From Micromonospora musae (GTDB lineage Bacteria > Actinomycetota > Actinomycetes > Mycobacteriales > Micromonosporaceae): a stretch of DNA of 64,000 bases. The notes beneath the pieces are model-generated. The model was not told the DNA's origin. It was given only the letters and a program-made list of their open reading frames with translations, and searched no databases. Both the position numbers and the translations under genes were made by a program. Shown here piece by piece: positions 34,249 through 42,787 of this stretch; the first letter of the stretch is position 1; every line of letters starts with the position of its first letter. The stretch lies in assembly GCF_003626635.1 (NCBI RefSeq), contig NZ_RAZT01000008.1, positions 124,001 through 188,000 on the forward strand. The letters are read 5' to 3'.

Positions 34249-35424
34249 TCAGACGTACCGCTCGAGGATGGACGCCTCGGCGAGCCGGGAGAGGCCCTCG
34301 CGTACGCCGCGTGCCCGTGCGTCGCCCACGCCCTCGACCGCCTGGAGATCCTCCACGGTCGCCCCCAGCAGCCGCTGGAGGCTGCCGAAGTGCAGGACCA
34401 GCCGGTCGACCACGGCGGCGGGCAGCCGGGGCACCTTGGCGAGCAGCCGGAAACCGCGTGGGCTGACCGCCGCGTCCAGCGCGTCGGACGCGGCCGGGTA
34501 GCCGATCGCCTTGGCGACCGAGACCAGGTCGATCAGCTCGGTGGCCCCGAGCAGGTCCAGCTCGACCAGCGCCTCGTCGAGGGTGCGCGACTTGCGGCCG
34601 GCCGGGAGGTAGTCCCGGATGACGAGCGTCCGGTCGGCGTCGACTCCCGCCATCAGCTCGTCGAGCTGCAGCGCCAGCAGCCGGCCGTCGGTGCCGAGCT
34701 CGACCACGTAGCCGGCGATCTCGTCGGCGATCCGGCGGACCATCTCCAGCCGCTGCACGACGGCGACCGCGTCCCGTACGGTGACCAGGTCCTCGATCTC
34801 CAGCGCGGAGAGCGTGCCGGAGACCTCGTCGAGCCGGAGCTTGTAGCGCTCGAGGGTGGCCAGCGCCTGGTTGGCCCGGGAGAGGATGGCGGCCGAGTCG
34901 TCCAGCACGTGCCGCTGGCCGTTGACGTAGAGGCTGATGATCCGCATCGACTGGCTGACCGAGATGACCGGGTAGCCGGTCTGCCGGGCCACCCGCTCGG
35001 CGGTGCGGTGCCGGGTGCCGGACTCCTCGGTCGGGATGGACGGGTCGGGCATCAGGTGCACGGCGGCCCGGACGATGCGGGTGCCGTCGCTGGAGAGCAC
35101 CACGGCGCCGTCCATCTTGCACAGTTCCCGGATCCGGGTCGCGGAGAACTCGACGTCGAGGGGGAAGCCGCCGGTGCAGAGCCCTTCCACGACCTTGTCG
35201 TAGCCGAGGACGATCAGCGCGCCCGTGCGGCCGCGCAGGATCCGCTCGAGGCCGTCGCGCAGCGCGGTGCCGGGCGCCATCAACGCCAGGTTCGCGCGCA
35301 GCGGGTCACCCACGGCGCCGCCGGCCACGTTCACGCTGATCGGACGGGCGGGCGAGCCCACGGGGCCGGTGCGGGCGTGGGGTGTCGCGCCGGCAGGCTT
35401 GGTGGTATCGCGGTCGATCGGCAC
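34249..35424 (-). CDS. disA: DNA integrity scanning diadenylate cyclase DisA
   Basis: DisA makes cyclic di-AMP from two ATP and senses branched DNA. The 391-residue protein has the DAC domain with DGA (KMDGAVVLSSD, near residue 105) and RHR (SGTRHRTAERVA, near 138), a long helical spine and a C-terminal helix-hairpin-helix DNA-binding domain (VEGVGDARARGVREGLSRL). The start at GTG 35424 is preferred over GTG 35430 because the minus-strand TAGACT (35431-35436) then sits six bases upstream, as at other leaderless genes. It lies directly after radA, the usual partner, whose protein inhibits DisA in Bacillus and mycobacteria. Confidence 0.97.
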   Translation of the reverse strand: MPIDRDTTKPAGATPHARTGPVGSPARPISVNVAGGAVGDPLRANLALMAPGTALRDGLERILRGRTGALIVLGYDKVVEGLCTGGFPLDVEFSATRIRELCKMDGAVVLSSDGTRIVRAAVHLMPDPSIPTEESGTRHRTAERVARQTGYPVISVSQSMRIISLYVNGQRHVLDDSAAILSRANQALATLERYKLRLDEVSGTLSALEIEDLVTVRDAVAVVQRLEMVRRIADEIAGYVVELGTDGRLLALQLDELMAGVDADRTLVIRDYLPAGRKSRTLDEALVELDLLGATELIDLVSVAKAIGYPAASDALDAAVSPRGFRLLAKVPRLPAAVVDRLVLHFGSLQRLLGATVEDLQAVEGVGDARARGVREGLSRLAEASILERYV

Positions 35425-35430
35425 GGGCAC

Positions 35431-35436
35431 AGTCTA
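35431..35436 (-). promoter_or_regulatory. -10 hexamer TAGACT for leaderless disA
   Basis: This minus-strand TAGACT sits six bases before GTG 35424 and directly abuts GTG 35430. It indicates that disA can be transcribed independently of radA. Confidence 0.5.
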
Positions 35437-35556
35437 CGGACTGCCGTGCGGTGGGTGCTGTCGTGGTTACTGTGATGTGTCACGATGCGCCGTCGTCCGG
35501 CCCGTGACGCCCTGTCCGGTATCGCCCTCGCGGTCCGGTCGCCCGGCCACGGTGGG

Positions 35557-37011
35557 TCACTCCGCCGACGCACGCGCGGCAGCCTGCAACGCCGACCGGA
35601 CATCGGTGACCTCCATCACCCGCATCTGGTTCGCCGTCACGCCCGTCGACTCCGGCCCGCACCCGGGCGGGACGAGCGCGAGCCGGAACCCCAGCCGGGC
35701 GGCCTCGGCCAGCCGGCGCGGCACCGCGCCGACCCGCCGGACCTCTCCGGTGAGCCCGACCTCGCCGATCGCCACGAGATGCGGCGCGATGGCCAGGTTG
35801 AGCCCGCCGGAGGCGACCGCGAGCGCCACCGCCAGGTCGGCGGCCGGCTCGACCACGCGGATGCCGCCGACCGTCGCGGCGAAGACCTCCCGGTCGTGCA
35901 GGGTGAGCCGTTCGGTGCGCCGTTGCAGCACCGCCAGCACCATCGCCAACCGGGCCGAGTCGAGGCCGGAGACGGTACGCCGGGGGGAGCCGGCCACCGT
36001 CGCGCCGATGAGCGCCTGCACCTCGGTGACGAGCGCCCGCCGGCCCTCCATCGCCACGGTGACGCAGGTGCCGGGCACCGGCTCGGCGTAGCGGGTCAGG
36101 AAGAGGCCGGAGGGGTCGGCGAGGCTGGTGATGCCGCCCTCGTGCATCTCGAAGCAGCCGACCTCGTCGGCCGCGCCGAACCGGTTCTTGACGCCGCGCA
36201 CCATCCGCAGCGAGGAGTGCTTGTCGCCCTCGAAGTGCAGCACCACGTCGACCAGGTGCTCGAGCACCCGGGGGCCGGCGACCTGGCCCTCCTTGGTCAC
36301 GTGGCCGACCAGGACCGTGGCGATGCCCCGCTCCTTGGCGACGGAGACCAGCGCGGCGGTGACCGCCCGGACCTGCGTCACGCCGCCGGGCACGCCCTCG
36401 GTGCCGGGGGTGGAGATGGTCTGCACCGAGTCGAGCACCAGCAGCCCGGGCTTCACCGCGTCGAGGTGGCCGAGCACCGCTGACAGGTCGCTCTCGGCGG
36501 CCAGGTAGAGCTGGTCGTGCAGGGTGCCCATCCGCTCGGCGCGCAGCCGCACCTGGCTGACCGACTCCTCGCCGCTGACCACCAGTGACGGGCTGCCCGC
36601 CCCGGCGGCCCACTGCTGGGCCACGTCGAGCAGCAGGGTGGACTTGCCGACGCCCGGCTCGCCGGCGAGCAGCACCACGGCGCCGGGCACCAGGCCCCCA
36701 CCGAGCACCCGATCGAGCTCACTCACCCCGGTCGGCCGGGCCCGGGCGGGTGCGGCGCTGATGGTGGCGATCGGTCGGGCGGGCTCGGCCGGCATCCGCG
36801 AGCTGACCACCCGGCCGGAGACGGTCGGCCCGGTGACGGTGCTCTCGACCACGGAGCCCCACTCGCCGCACTCCGGGCAGCGCCCCACCCACTTGGGCGG
36901 CTGGTGGCCGCACGCGTCGCACTCGTAGGCCGGGCGAGGCTCACGAGCGGCGGCGCGGCCGCGCGTGCCGGCCGCCGCGCCGCGGGCGGAGGTGGATCGG
37001 GAGGTCGTCAC
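35557..37011 (-). CDS. radA: DNA repair protein RadA
   Basis: RadA is a RecA-like branch-migration ATPase. The 484-residue protein has an N-terminal C4 zinc finger (Cys31, Cys34, Cys45, Cys48), Walker A GEPGVGKST at 117-125, GLLVLDSVQT, the RadA-specific KNRFG motif (VRGVKNRFGAADEVG) and a C-terminal Lon-protease-like domain (EVGLTGEVRRV). The GTG at 37011 is leaderless: the minus-strand TAGCGT (37018-37023) lies six bases upstream. The downstream disA is on the same strand 132 bases away, with its own promoter hexamer. Confidence 0.97.
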   Translation of the reverse strand: MTTSRSTSARGAAAGTRGRAAAREPRPAYECDACGHQPPKWVGRCPECGEWGSVVESTVTGPTVSGRVVSSRMPAEPARPIATISAAPARARPTGVSELDRVLGGGLVPGAVVLLAGEPGVGKSTLLLDVAQQWAAGAGSPSLVVSGEESVSQVRLRAERMGTLHDQLYLAAESDLSAVLGHLDAVKPGLLVLDSVQTISTPGTEGVPGGVTQVRAVTAALVSVAKERGIATVLVGHVTKEGQVAGPRVLEHLVDVVLHFEGDKHSSLRMVRGVKNRFGAADEVGCFEMHEGGITSLADPSGLFLTRYAEPVPGTCVTVAMEGRRALVTEVQALIGATVAGSPRRTVSGLDSARLAMVLAVLQRRTERLTLHDREVFAATVGGIRVVEPAADLAVALAVASGGLNLAIAPHLVAIGEVGLTGEVRRVGAVPRRLAEAARLGFRLALVPPGCGPESTGVTANQMRVMEVTDVRSALQAAARASAE

Positions 37012-37017
37012 ACCAGG

Positions 37018-37023
37018 ACGCTA
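37018..37023 (-). promoter_or_regulatory. -10 hexamer TAGCGT for leaderless radA
   Basis: TAGCGT on the minus strand ends six bases before the radA GTG. Confidence 0.5.
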
Positions 37024-37065
37024 GCCCGGCGGTACGACCGAATGGCGCAGACCCCGCCGTACGAC

Positions 37066-37105
37066 GGAACACCCCGGCGTGGGGCTTGCCACGCCGGGGT
37101 GTTCC
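37066..37105 (-). terminator. Terminator hairpin between the lipoprotein gene and radA
   Basis: This is a perfect 17-pair stem (GGAACACCCCGGCGTGG with its complement) with a six-base loop, 20 bases after the lipoprotein stop. There is no T-tract, as usual in actinobacteria. Confidence 0.75.
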
Positions 37106-37124
37106 GGGAACTCGTTGCGACTGG

Positions 37125-37856
37125 TCAGTCGCCGTGCTGGGCGTCGCCCGCCGGCTCCTCGCCACCCTCCCGGTGCACGATCGGCGACGGCGGGGCGGCC
37201 GGGGTGAGCGGCACCGCGATCGGGGCCGGCCCGGTGATGGTGTTGCCGTTGCCGAAGTCGAACGTGACGACGACGTTCTGGCCGGAGTGCAGCGACTCGT
37301 TGAGGCCGAGCAGCTGGAGCATTCGGTCGGACTGCTGGTTCAGCTGGATGTAGCTCAGCGGCGCGATCTCGAAGCGCGCCGGCTCGCCGGCCGGAGCCGA
37401 CGGCGACGGGCTGGCGGAGTCCGACGGGCTGGCCGAGTCCGACGGGCTTCCGGAGTCCGACGGCGAGGCCGAGCCGCTCGGCGAGGCCGACTCCGACGGC
37501 GACCCGGACGGGGTCGGGCTGGCCGACGCGCCGGTCCGGGTGATCACGACCTCGCGGGCGTCCTGGCTGGTGACGGTGACGGTGACCGGCTCCTGCGAGT
37601 CGTTGTAGATCACCGCGTTGAGCAGCGCGTCCTCGCCGGCCCGGTAGCCCTCCACGCCGGGGAAGTCGACCAGCAGGCCGCGTACCGCGAGCTTGCCGTC
37701 CTCGGTCTCGATGTTGACGCCCTGGACCGACGGCACCTTCTCGGCGGTCTCCGATATCTGGCCGGCGCCGCACCCGGACAGCAGCAGGCTCGTCGCCGCC
37801 GCCACGCCGGACAGCAGCAGGGCCGCCCGCCGGGAACCCCTGATCGAGCGCGTCAC
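37125..37856 (-). CDS. Lipoprotein with Ser/Pro/Asp low-complexity linker
   Basis: The 243-residue protein has a signal peptide with lipobox LLSGC (Cys29). A first beta-rich region (VQGVNIETEDGKLAVRGLLV; VTVTVTSQDAREVVI) is followed by a tract of about 45 residues made of repeated SPSDSA/SPSES units and then a second region (FEIAPLSYIQLNQQSDRMLQLLGLN; NVVVTFDFGNG). The Ig-like pattern resembles actinobacterial surface lipoproteins sometimes annotated as LpqE-like; the function is unknown. GTG 37856 is chosen for a GAGGAGG ribosome site six bases upstream. Confidence 0.8.
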   Translation of the reverse strand: MTRSIRGSRRAALLLSGVAAATSLLLSGCGAGQISETAEKVPSVQGVNIETEDGKLAVRGLLVDFPGVEGYRAGEDALLNAVIYNDSQEPVTVTVTSQDAREVVITRTGASASPTPSGSPSESASPSGSASPSDSGSPSDSASPSDSASPSPSAPAGEPARFEIAPLSYIQLNQQSDRMLQLLGLNESLHSGQNVVVTFDFGNGNTITGPAPIAVPLTPAAPPSPIVHREGGEEPAGDAQHGD

Positions 37857-37995
37857 GTCGGTCCTCCTCGTCACGATCCCACCCGGTGCGTACGCCGGGC
37901 ACGGTGGCCATGCCCGCGCAGACCGCGCTCCAGGGTAATTGGGGCTGATCGAGGGCCGCACTCCGACCCGGGTATGCCACCTCCCGGAGTGATGC

Positions 37996-38835
37996 TCAAA
38001 CCACCCGGCCGCTCGTGACCAGCAGCACCACGTCGATGAGCGCCACCAGCATCACCGCACGGAAGGCGGCCACCGGGCGCCGCCCCGAGCGGGCCGCGCC
38101 CCGCCCGCCGTACCAGCTGAGCGGCGGAACGACGACGGCGGTGACGACCGCGGCGAGCCCGACCCCGGACGGTGGCCCGGGCGGGCCGAGGACGAGCGTG
38201 CCCGTCGCCGCGAGCAGCAGCACCGCGGCGGCCACCCGGCTTCCCGCCGCGCCGATGCGGTGGGGCAGGCCGCGCACCCCCGTGCGGGCGTCGTCGGCCA
38301 GGTCGGGCAGGACGTTGGCGAAGTGCGCACCGGCCCCGAGGCAGGCGGCCGCGGCCACCAGCCAGACCGGCGGCGCCGGTGCCCCGGGCAGCGCCAGCAC
38401 CACGAAGCCGGGCAGGGTGCCGAAGGAGAACGCGTAGGGCAGCACCGACGCCGGCCCGGACTTGAGCGGCCAGTCGTAGAGCAGCGCCGAGACGAGCCCG
38501 GCGGTCATCCAGGCCGCCGCGGTGGGGTTCGTCGAGAGCGCCAGCACCGGGGTGGCGAGCGCGGCCAGCACCGCCCCGACGGCCACGGTGCGCCGGCTGA
38601 CCGCGCCGGCGGGGATCGGTTTGTCGGTACGCCCGACCGCGGTGTCCCGCCCAGCGTCGAGCGCGTCGTTGGCCCAGCCCACGGCGAGCTGGCTGGCCAG
38701 CACGGTGAGGACGACGGCGACCACCCCGGCGGGCCGGTGTCCCACCCCGACGGCCAGCAGACCGGCCACCAGGGTCACCGCCGCGGCCGGTTCCGGATGG
38801 CTCGCCCTGACCAGCCCTAACACCGAAGTCGACAT
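37996..38835 (-). CDS. UbiA-family prenyltransferase (agq-like cluster)
   Basis: This 279-residue integral membrane prenyltransferase has about eight helices. The first Asp-rich motif is NDALD (residues 56-60, with AGRD after it) and the second (LPDLADDARTG) lies near residue 174; both bind Mg-prenyl diphosphate. Its neighbours are a methyltransferase, an acyl-CoA dehydrogenase-like protein and a type III PKS, the enzyme set of the agq cluster of Actinoplanes missouriensis. It may therefore prenylate a polyketide-derived quinol. A minus-strand CAGACT six bases before ATG 38835 suggests a leaderless transcript divergent from the other cluster genes. Confidence 0.9.
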   Translation of the reverse strand: MSTSVLGLVRASHPEPAAAVTLVAGLLAVGVGHRPAGVVAVVLTVLASQLAVGWANDALDAGRDTAVGRTDKPIPAGAVSRRTVAVGAVLAALATPVLALSTNPTAAAWMTAGLVSALLYDWPLKSGPASVLPYAFSFGTLPGFVVLALPGAPAPPVWLVAAAACLGAGAHFANVLPDLADDARTGVRGLPHRIGAAGSRVAAAVLLLAATGTLVLGPPGPPSGVGLAAVVTAVVVPPLSWYGGRGAARSGRRPVAAFRAVMLVALIDVVLLVTSGRVV

Positions 38836-38881
38836 AAGAGAAGTCTGGTTGTTACCCGGGAGTCGTGCCACGCTCGATTCC

Positions 38882-39643
38882 ATGCGAGACGCGGCTGCGG
38901 CGCCCACCAGGTCCCGGGTGCTGCCGCGCAACGATCCGCGCCAGTACGACGACCTGGTCGACGAGTGGTGGCGGCCCGACGGTGTCTTCGCGATGCTGCA
39001 CTGGCTCGCCGAGGCCCGGGCGGCCCTGGTGCCGCCGGCCGACCGTCCCGACGCGTTGCTGGTGGACCTCGGCTGCGGGGCCGGGCTGCTCGCACCGCAC
39101 GTCGCCGGCAAGGGTTATCGGCACGTGGGTGTCGACCTGACCCGTTCGGCCCTGGCCCAGGCCGCCGCGCACGGCGTGACACCGGTCAACGGCGACGCGA
39201 CGGCGGCGCCGCTCGCGAACGGCTGCGCCGACGTGGTGGCCGCCGGCGAGGTGCTCGAGCACGTTCCGCAGTGGCGTAGCGCGGTGGCCGAGGCGTGCCG
39301 CCTGCTCCGGCCGGGCGGGCTGCTGGTGCTCGACACCTTGAACGACAACTTCCTGAGCCGGCTGGTCGCGGTCCACATCGGGGAGCGGTTGCCGACCGTG
39401 CCACGCGGCATCCACGACCCGCGGTTGTTCGTGGATGCCCGCGCGTTGGTCGCCGAGTGCGCCCGGCACGGCGTCACGCTGCAGCTGCGCGGTGTGCGAC
39501 CGGAGGTACGCGGCCTGCTCGGCTGGCTGCTGCGCCGGGCGCGGGGTGCCGCGAGGGCCGCCTCGGACGGCCGGGCCCCGCGGATCGTTCCGACGCGCTC
39601 GACTGCGGTGCTGTACCAGGGCTGGGGGGTCCGGAAAGGATAG
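38882..39643 (+). CDS. UbiG-like O-methyltransferase (agq-like cluster)
   Basis: This 253-residue class I methyltransferase resembles UbiG. The N-terminal NDPRQYDDLVDEWWRPDGVF is the typical UbiG start, followed by SAM motif I LVDLGCGAGLLAPHV, VDLTRSALAQA, ADVVAAGEVLEHV and LLRPGGLLVLDTLN. UbiG enzymes methylate phenolic hydroxyls of quinone precursors, which fits methylation of a resorcinol or hydroquinone made by the type III PKS encoded downstream. It is divergent from the prenyltransferase gene and followed after 43 bases by the flavoprotein gene. Confidence 0.9.
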   Translation: MRDAAAAPTRSRVLPRNDPRQYDDLVDEWWRPDGVFAMLHWLAEARAALVPPADRPDALLVDLGCGAGLLAPHVAGKGYRHVGVDLTRSALAQAAAHGVTPVNGDATAAPLANGCADVVAAGEVLEHVPQWRSAVAEACRLLRPGGLLVLDTLNDNFLSRLVAVHIGERLPTVPRGIHDPRLFVDARALVAECARHGVTLQLRGVRPEVRGLLGWLLRRARGAARAASDGRAPRIVPTRSTAVLYQGWGVRKG

Positions 39644-39686
39644 TTCGGACCCCGGCGGGGGTAAGGACGCCGAAGAGGGGGCGTAG

Positions 39687-40853
39687 ATGACGGTGCATGC
39701 GTTGGAGGCGGTCCGCCGGTTGGCGCCGCGACTCGCCGCCCGGGCGGCCGAGCACGACCGGGAGGGCACCTTCCCGGTCGAGGACTTCGAGGATCTCCGC
39801 GAGGCGGGTCTCTTCGGTCTGATGGTGCCTCGCGAGCTGGGCGGGTTCGGCGCGACGTTCGCCGAGTACGCGGCCGTCGCCACCGAGCTCGCCAAGGGCA
39901 ACGGCGCCACCGCGCTGGTCTTCAACATGCACGCCTCGGTGACCGGAGCGCTCGGTGCGGTCACCGAGGAGCTGGCCGAGGCGCTCGGCGTGCCGGACGA
40001 CGCGCTCGCCGCCCGGGACCGGCTGCTGCGGGCGGCCGCCGACGGCGCCTGGTACGCGGTGGCGATGAGCGAGCGTGGTGCGGGCGCCCGCCTCTCCCAG
40101 CTCAGCACCGTCTACGAGCCGGTCGAGGGGGGCTGGCACCTGAAGGGCAGCAAGACGTTCTGCTCCGGTGCCGGGCACGCCGACGGCTACCTGGTCGCCG
40201 CGCGCAGCGCCGCCGATCCGTCGGTGGTCTCCCAGTTCCTGGTGCCCGCCGGGGCCGGGCTCACCGTCGAGCCGACCTGGGACGCGCTCGGCATGCGTGC
40301 CACCGCCTCGCACGACCTGCATCTGGAGGTGACGGTCCCGACCGACCGTCTGCTCGGTGGGGTCGAGGGGCTGGCGCTGATGGTCGCCCAGCTCATGCCG
40401 CACTGGCTGGTGGCCAGCTACGCGGCCGTCTACGTCGGGGTGGCCCGGGCGGCGATCGAGGCGGCGGCCGAGCACCTGAACGCCCGCAACCTCGCCGGGC
40501 TGCCGGCGGTGCGGGCGCGACTCGGTCGCGCCGACGCGGCGGTGGCGGCTGCCGAGTTGGTGGTGGGCGAGGCGGCCCGCCGGGTGGACGAGGCGCCGGG
40601 CGACGCCGAGACCAATCGCTGGGTGTGGCGGGCGAAGCTGCTCGCCGGCACGACCGCCGCCGAGGTGGCCGCGTCGATGCTGGAGGCGGCCGGCACCTCG
40701 GCCACCCGACGGGGCCACCCGTTGGAGCGGCTCTACCGGGACGCCAGGTGCGGATCGCTGCATCCGGCCACCTCGGACGTCTGCGCCGACTGGCTCGGCA
40801 TCGCCGCCTTGGGGGGTGACCCGGACCGCGACGGCTCGGCCCCTCGTTGGTGA
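39687..40853 (+). CDS. Acyl-CoA dehydrogenase-like flavoprotein (agq-like cluster)
   Basis: This 388-residue protein has the three-part acyl-CoA dehydrogenase fold: N-terminal helices (FPVEDFEDLREAGLFGLMVPRELGG), a beta middle domain (AMSERGAGARLSQL; LKGSKTFCSGAGHADGYLVAA) and a C-terminal helical domain (GTSATRRGHPLERLYRDARCGSLHPATSD). The ending with HPATSD resembles group D flavin monooxygenases of this fold, which hydroxylate aromatic rings. A role in hydroxylating an alkylresorcinol is therefore plausible, although true beta-oxidation activity cannot be excluded. ATG 39687 follows GAGGGGGCGTAG. Confidence 0.88.
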   Translation: MTVHALEAVRRLAPRLAARAAEHDREGTFPVEDFEDLREAGLFGLMVPRELGGFGATFAEYAAVATELAKGNGATALVFNMHASVTGALGAVTEELAEALGVPDDALAARDRLLRAAADGAWYAVAMSERGAGARLSQLSTVYEPVEGGWHLKGSKTFCSGAGHADGYLVAARSAADPSVVSQFLVPAGAGLTVEPTWDALGMRATASHDLHLEVTVPTDRLLGGVEGLALMVAQLMPHWLVASYAAVYVGVARAAIEAAAEHLNARNLAGLPAVRARLGRADAAVAAAELVVGEAARRVDEAPGDAETNRWVWRAKLLAGTTAAEVAASMLEAAGTSATRRGHPLERLYRDARCGSLHPATSDVCADWLGIAALGGDPDRDGSAPRW

Positions 40854-40929
40854 GCGTGGAGCCGTCCGGAGCCGCCCCGGATGGGGGGACGGCTCGGGGG
40901 AGGGCGGCGTCGGACGAGAGGTGGGGATC

Positions 40930-41979
40930 GTGTCGGTTCCAGTGATCGCGGGCCTCGGGACGGCGCAGCCGCCGTCTGCCCGGCAGGACGAGTTGTGGGA
41001 GGGCTTCTTCTCCCGGCACTTCACCGGCGCCACCCGGTCGTTGGCGGAGCGCATCTTCGCCCACTCCGGGGTCACCACCCGGCAGGCCGCGGTCAATCCG
41101 CTGCTGGAGGACGTCTCCGACTGGCCGACCGAGCGGCGGATGCGCCGTTACCTGGTGGAGGCGTTGCCGCTGGGCAAGGAGGCGGTGGGCCGGGCGTTGA
41201 CCGCCGCCGGTCTGGACGCGGGTGACATCGGGCTCTTCGTGGTCTGTTCGTGCACCGGGTACGCCACTCCGGGGCTGGACATCCTGCTCGCCCGGGACCT
41301 CGGCATGGCCCCCGGCACCCAGCGGATGTTCGTCGGGCACATGGGTTGCTACGCGGCGCTGCCGGGGCTGGGTGCGGCGAGCGACTTCGTGGCGGCGCGG
41401 GGTCGCCCGGCGCTGCTGCTCTGTGCCGAGCTGACCAGCCTGCACATCCAGCCGTCGACGGCCCGGGTGGACACCCAGCAGATCGTCTCGCACGCGCTCT
41501 TCTCGGACGCGGCGGTCGCCGCCGTGTTGCTGCCGGGTGGCCCCGGGTACGCGTTGCGCGAGGTCACCTCGGTCACCGACACCTCCACGGCCGACCACAT
41601 GACCTGGGACGTCACCGACGCCGGTTTCCGGATGGGGTTGTCGCCGAAGGTGCCGCAGGTGCTCTCCAGGCATGTGCGGGGCCTGGTCGACGACCTGCTG
41701 GCCCGGCACGGCACCACCATCGACGAGCTGGACGGCTGGGCGGTGCATCCGGGCGGTCCCCGCATCCTCAACGTGGTGGAGCGGGAGCTGGGGTTGCCGG
41801 CGCAGGCGCTGGCGGCGTCCCGCGCGACGCTGGACGAGCACGGCAACTGCTCCTCCCCGACGGTGCTGCTCATCCTGGACCGGCTGCAGCGTGCTCCGGT
41901 CCCGCCGGAGCGGATCCTGATGCTCGCCTTCGGCCCGGGCCTCACGCTCTACGCCGTACTGCTCGATCGACAGGGCTGA
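40930..41979 (+). CDS. Type III polyketide synthase (chalcone/alkylresorcinol synthase family)
   Basis: This 349-residue homodimeric enzyme extends an acyl-CoA starter with malonyl-CoA. The catalytic triad is complete: Cys140 (GHMGCYAALPGLG), His273 (AVHPGGPRIL) and Asn306 (DEHGNCSSPTV). CTGYATPGLD and the C-terminal AFGPGLTLYAVLL are family standards. GTG 40930 is chosen for AGAGG eight bases upstream; further in-frame starts upstream give an Arg/Gly-rich extension. Beside prenyltransferase, methyltransferase and flavoprotein genes it probably makes the aromatic core of a prenylated methoxyhydroquinone lipid, as AgqA does in Actinoplanes. Confidence 0.95.
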   Translation: MSVPVIAGLGTAQPPSARQDELWEGFFSRHFTGATRSLAERIFAHSGVTTRQAAVNPLLEDVSDWPTERRMRRYLVEALPLGKEAVGRALTAAGLDAGDIGLFVVCSCTGYATPGLDILLARDLGMAPGTQRMFVGHMGCYAALPGLGAASDFVAARGRPALLLCAELTSLHIQPSTARVDTQQIVSHALFSDAAVAAVLLPGGPGYALREVTSVTDTSTADHMTWDVTDAGFRMGLSPKVPQVLSRHVRGLVDDLLARHGTTIDELDGWAVHPGGPRILNVVERELGLPAQALAASRATLDEHGNCSSPTVLLILDRLQRAPVPPERILMLAFGPGLTLYAVLLDRQG

Positions 41980-42001
41980 GCGTCCGGCTTACTCTCGGTG
42001 G

Positions 42002-42760
42002 GTGGACGTCGATGCGCAGGACCGGCTGCGTGGTCGGGTGTTGGTCGGTGCCACCGTGCTCGCCCTGGTCGTCGGTGGCTGGTGGTGGCGGGCCGCCGCG
42101 CCGGAGGACGAGAGGGCGCTCGGCCTGGCCGCGTCGGTACCCGGGCTGGCTGCCCGGGCGCCGGGTGCGGCTCCTCCGATTGCCGGTCTGACCGCGCGGG
42201 CGACGGATATGCGGATCGGCCCCATGGACGTCGACCCTGGTGCCGTCTACGAGGTGGATCCGGCCACCGGAGTGGCTGTCCGCGCCGAACCCGGCGACAG
42301 GCTGGTCTTCCGGGTGGAGCCGGATGGTTCCGTCTTTCGGGTCGATCCGGAGACCGGCGAGGTCGTCCGGGTCGAGTCGGGAGCCGGAGCCACCGGTTCC
42401 GGCAGCGGCCGGTACGGCGGCGGCCGAGCGGCGATCGGCGGGGCGAATCGGCCGCTCTATCTGCCGCCGACCTCGGACATGCTCTGGCAGGAGATGGTCA
42501 CCCTGACGCAGCAGGGGGTGACCCGGCAGGTGGGCAGCCGCCAGGGTGCCCGGTTCCGGCTCCTGTTCCGCTGCGCGGGGCCCGGCGAACTCCGCATCGA
42601 GATCAGCGGCGGCCGGAGCTCCGGCGGGAACGGGTCGGACTGTGGCGGCGCGCTCCGGACGCAGGTGGTGACCGGGACGGGTGGGCCGCTGCGGGTCTCG
42701 CTCGCGGCGGCCGACGCCGAGTGGGTGCGGATCGTGGCGCAGCTGGTGCGGCTGGGCTGA
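42002..42760 (+). CDS. Single-span envelope protein of unknown function
   Basis: This 252-residue protein has one N-terminal membrane segment (VLVGATVLALVVGGWWW, residues about 13-30). The outside region holds repeated VDPxTG / VEPDG units (YEVDPATGVAVRAEPGDRLVFRVEPDG) and a Gly/Ser linker. A C-terminal beta domain with two cysteines (LLFRCAGPGELRI; SDCGGALRTQ) follows. No family was recognised. The GTG start is supported by TACTCT six bases upstream (leaderless). It follows the type III PKS by 22 bases but is probably independent of it. Confidence 0.7.
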   Translation: MDVDAQDRLRGRVLVGATVLALVVGGWWWRAAAPEDERALGLAASVPGLAARAPGAAPPIAGLTARATDMRIGPMDVDPGAVYEVDPATGVAVRAEPGDRLVFRVEPDGSVFRVDPETGEVVRVESGAGATGSGSGRYGGGRAAIGGANRPLYLPPTSDMLWQEMVTLTQQGVTRQVGSRQGARFRLLFRCAGPGELRIEISGGRSSGGNGSDCGGALRTQVVTGTGGPLRVSLAAADAEWVRIVAQLVRLG

Positions 42761-42787
42761 GGGTCCGTAACTCCGGCCGGCGTCCGC

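Noticed and set aside
37387..37520. Ser/Pro/Asp-coding repeats as a CRISPR-like or minisatellite array
   Set aside because: The repeats are short, in frame and encode a protein linker in the lipoprotein; there are no spacers.
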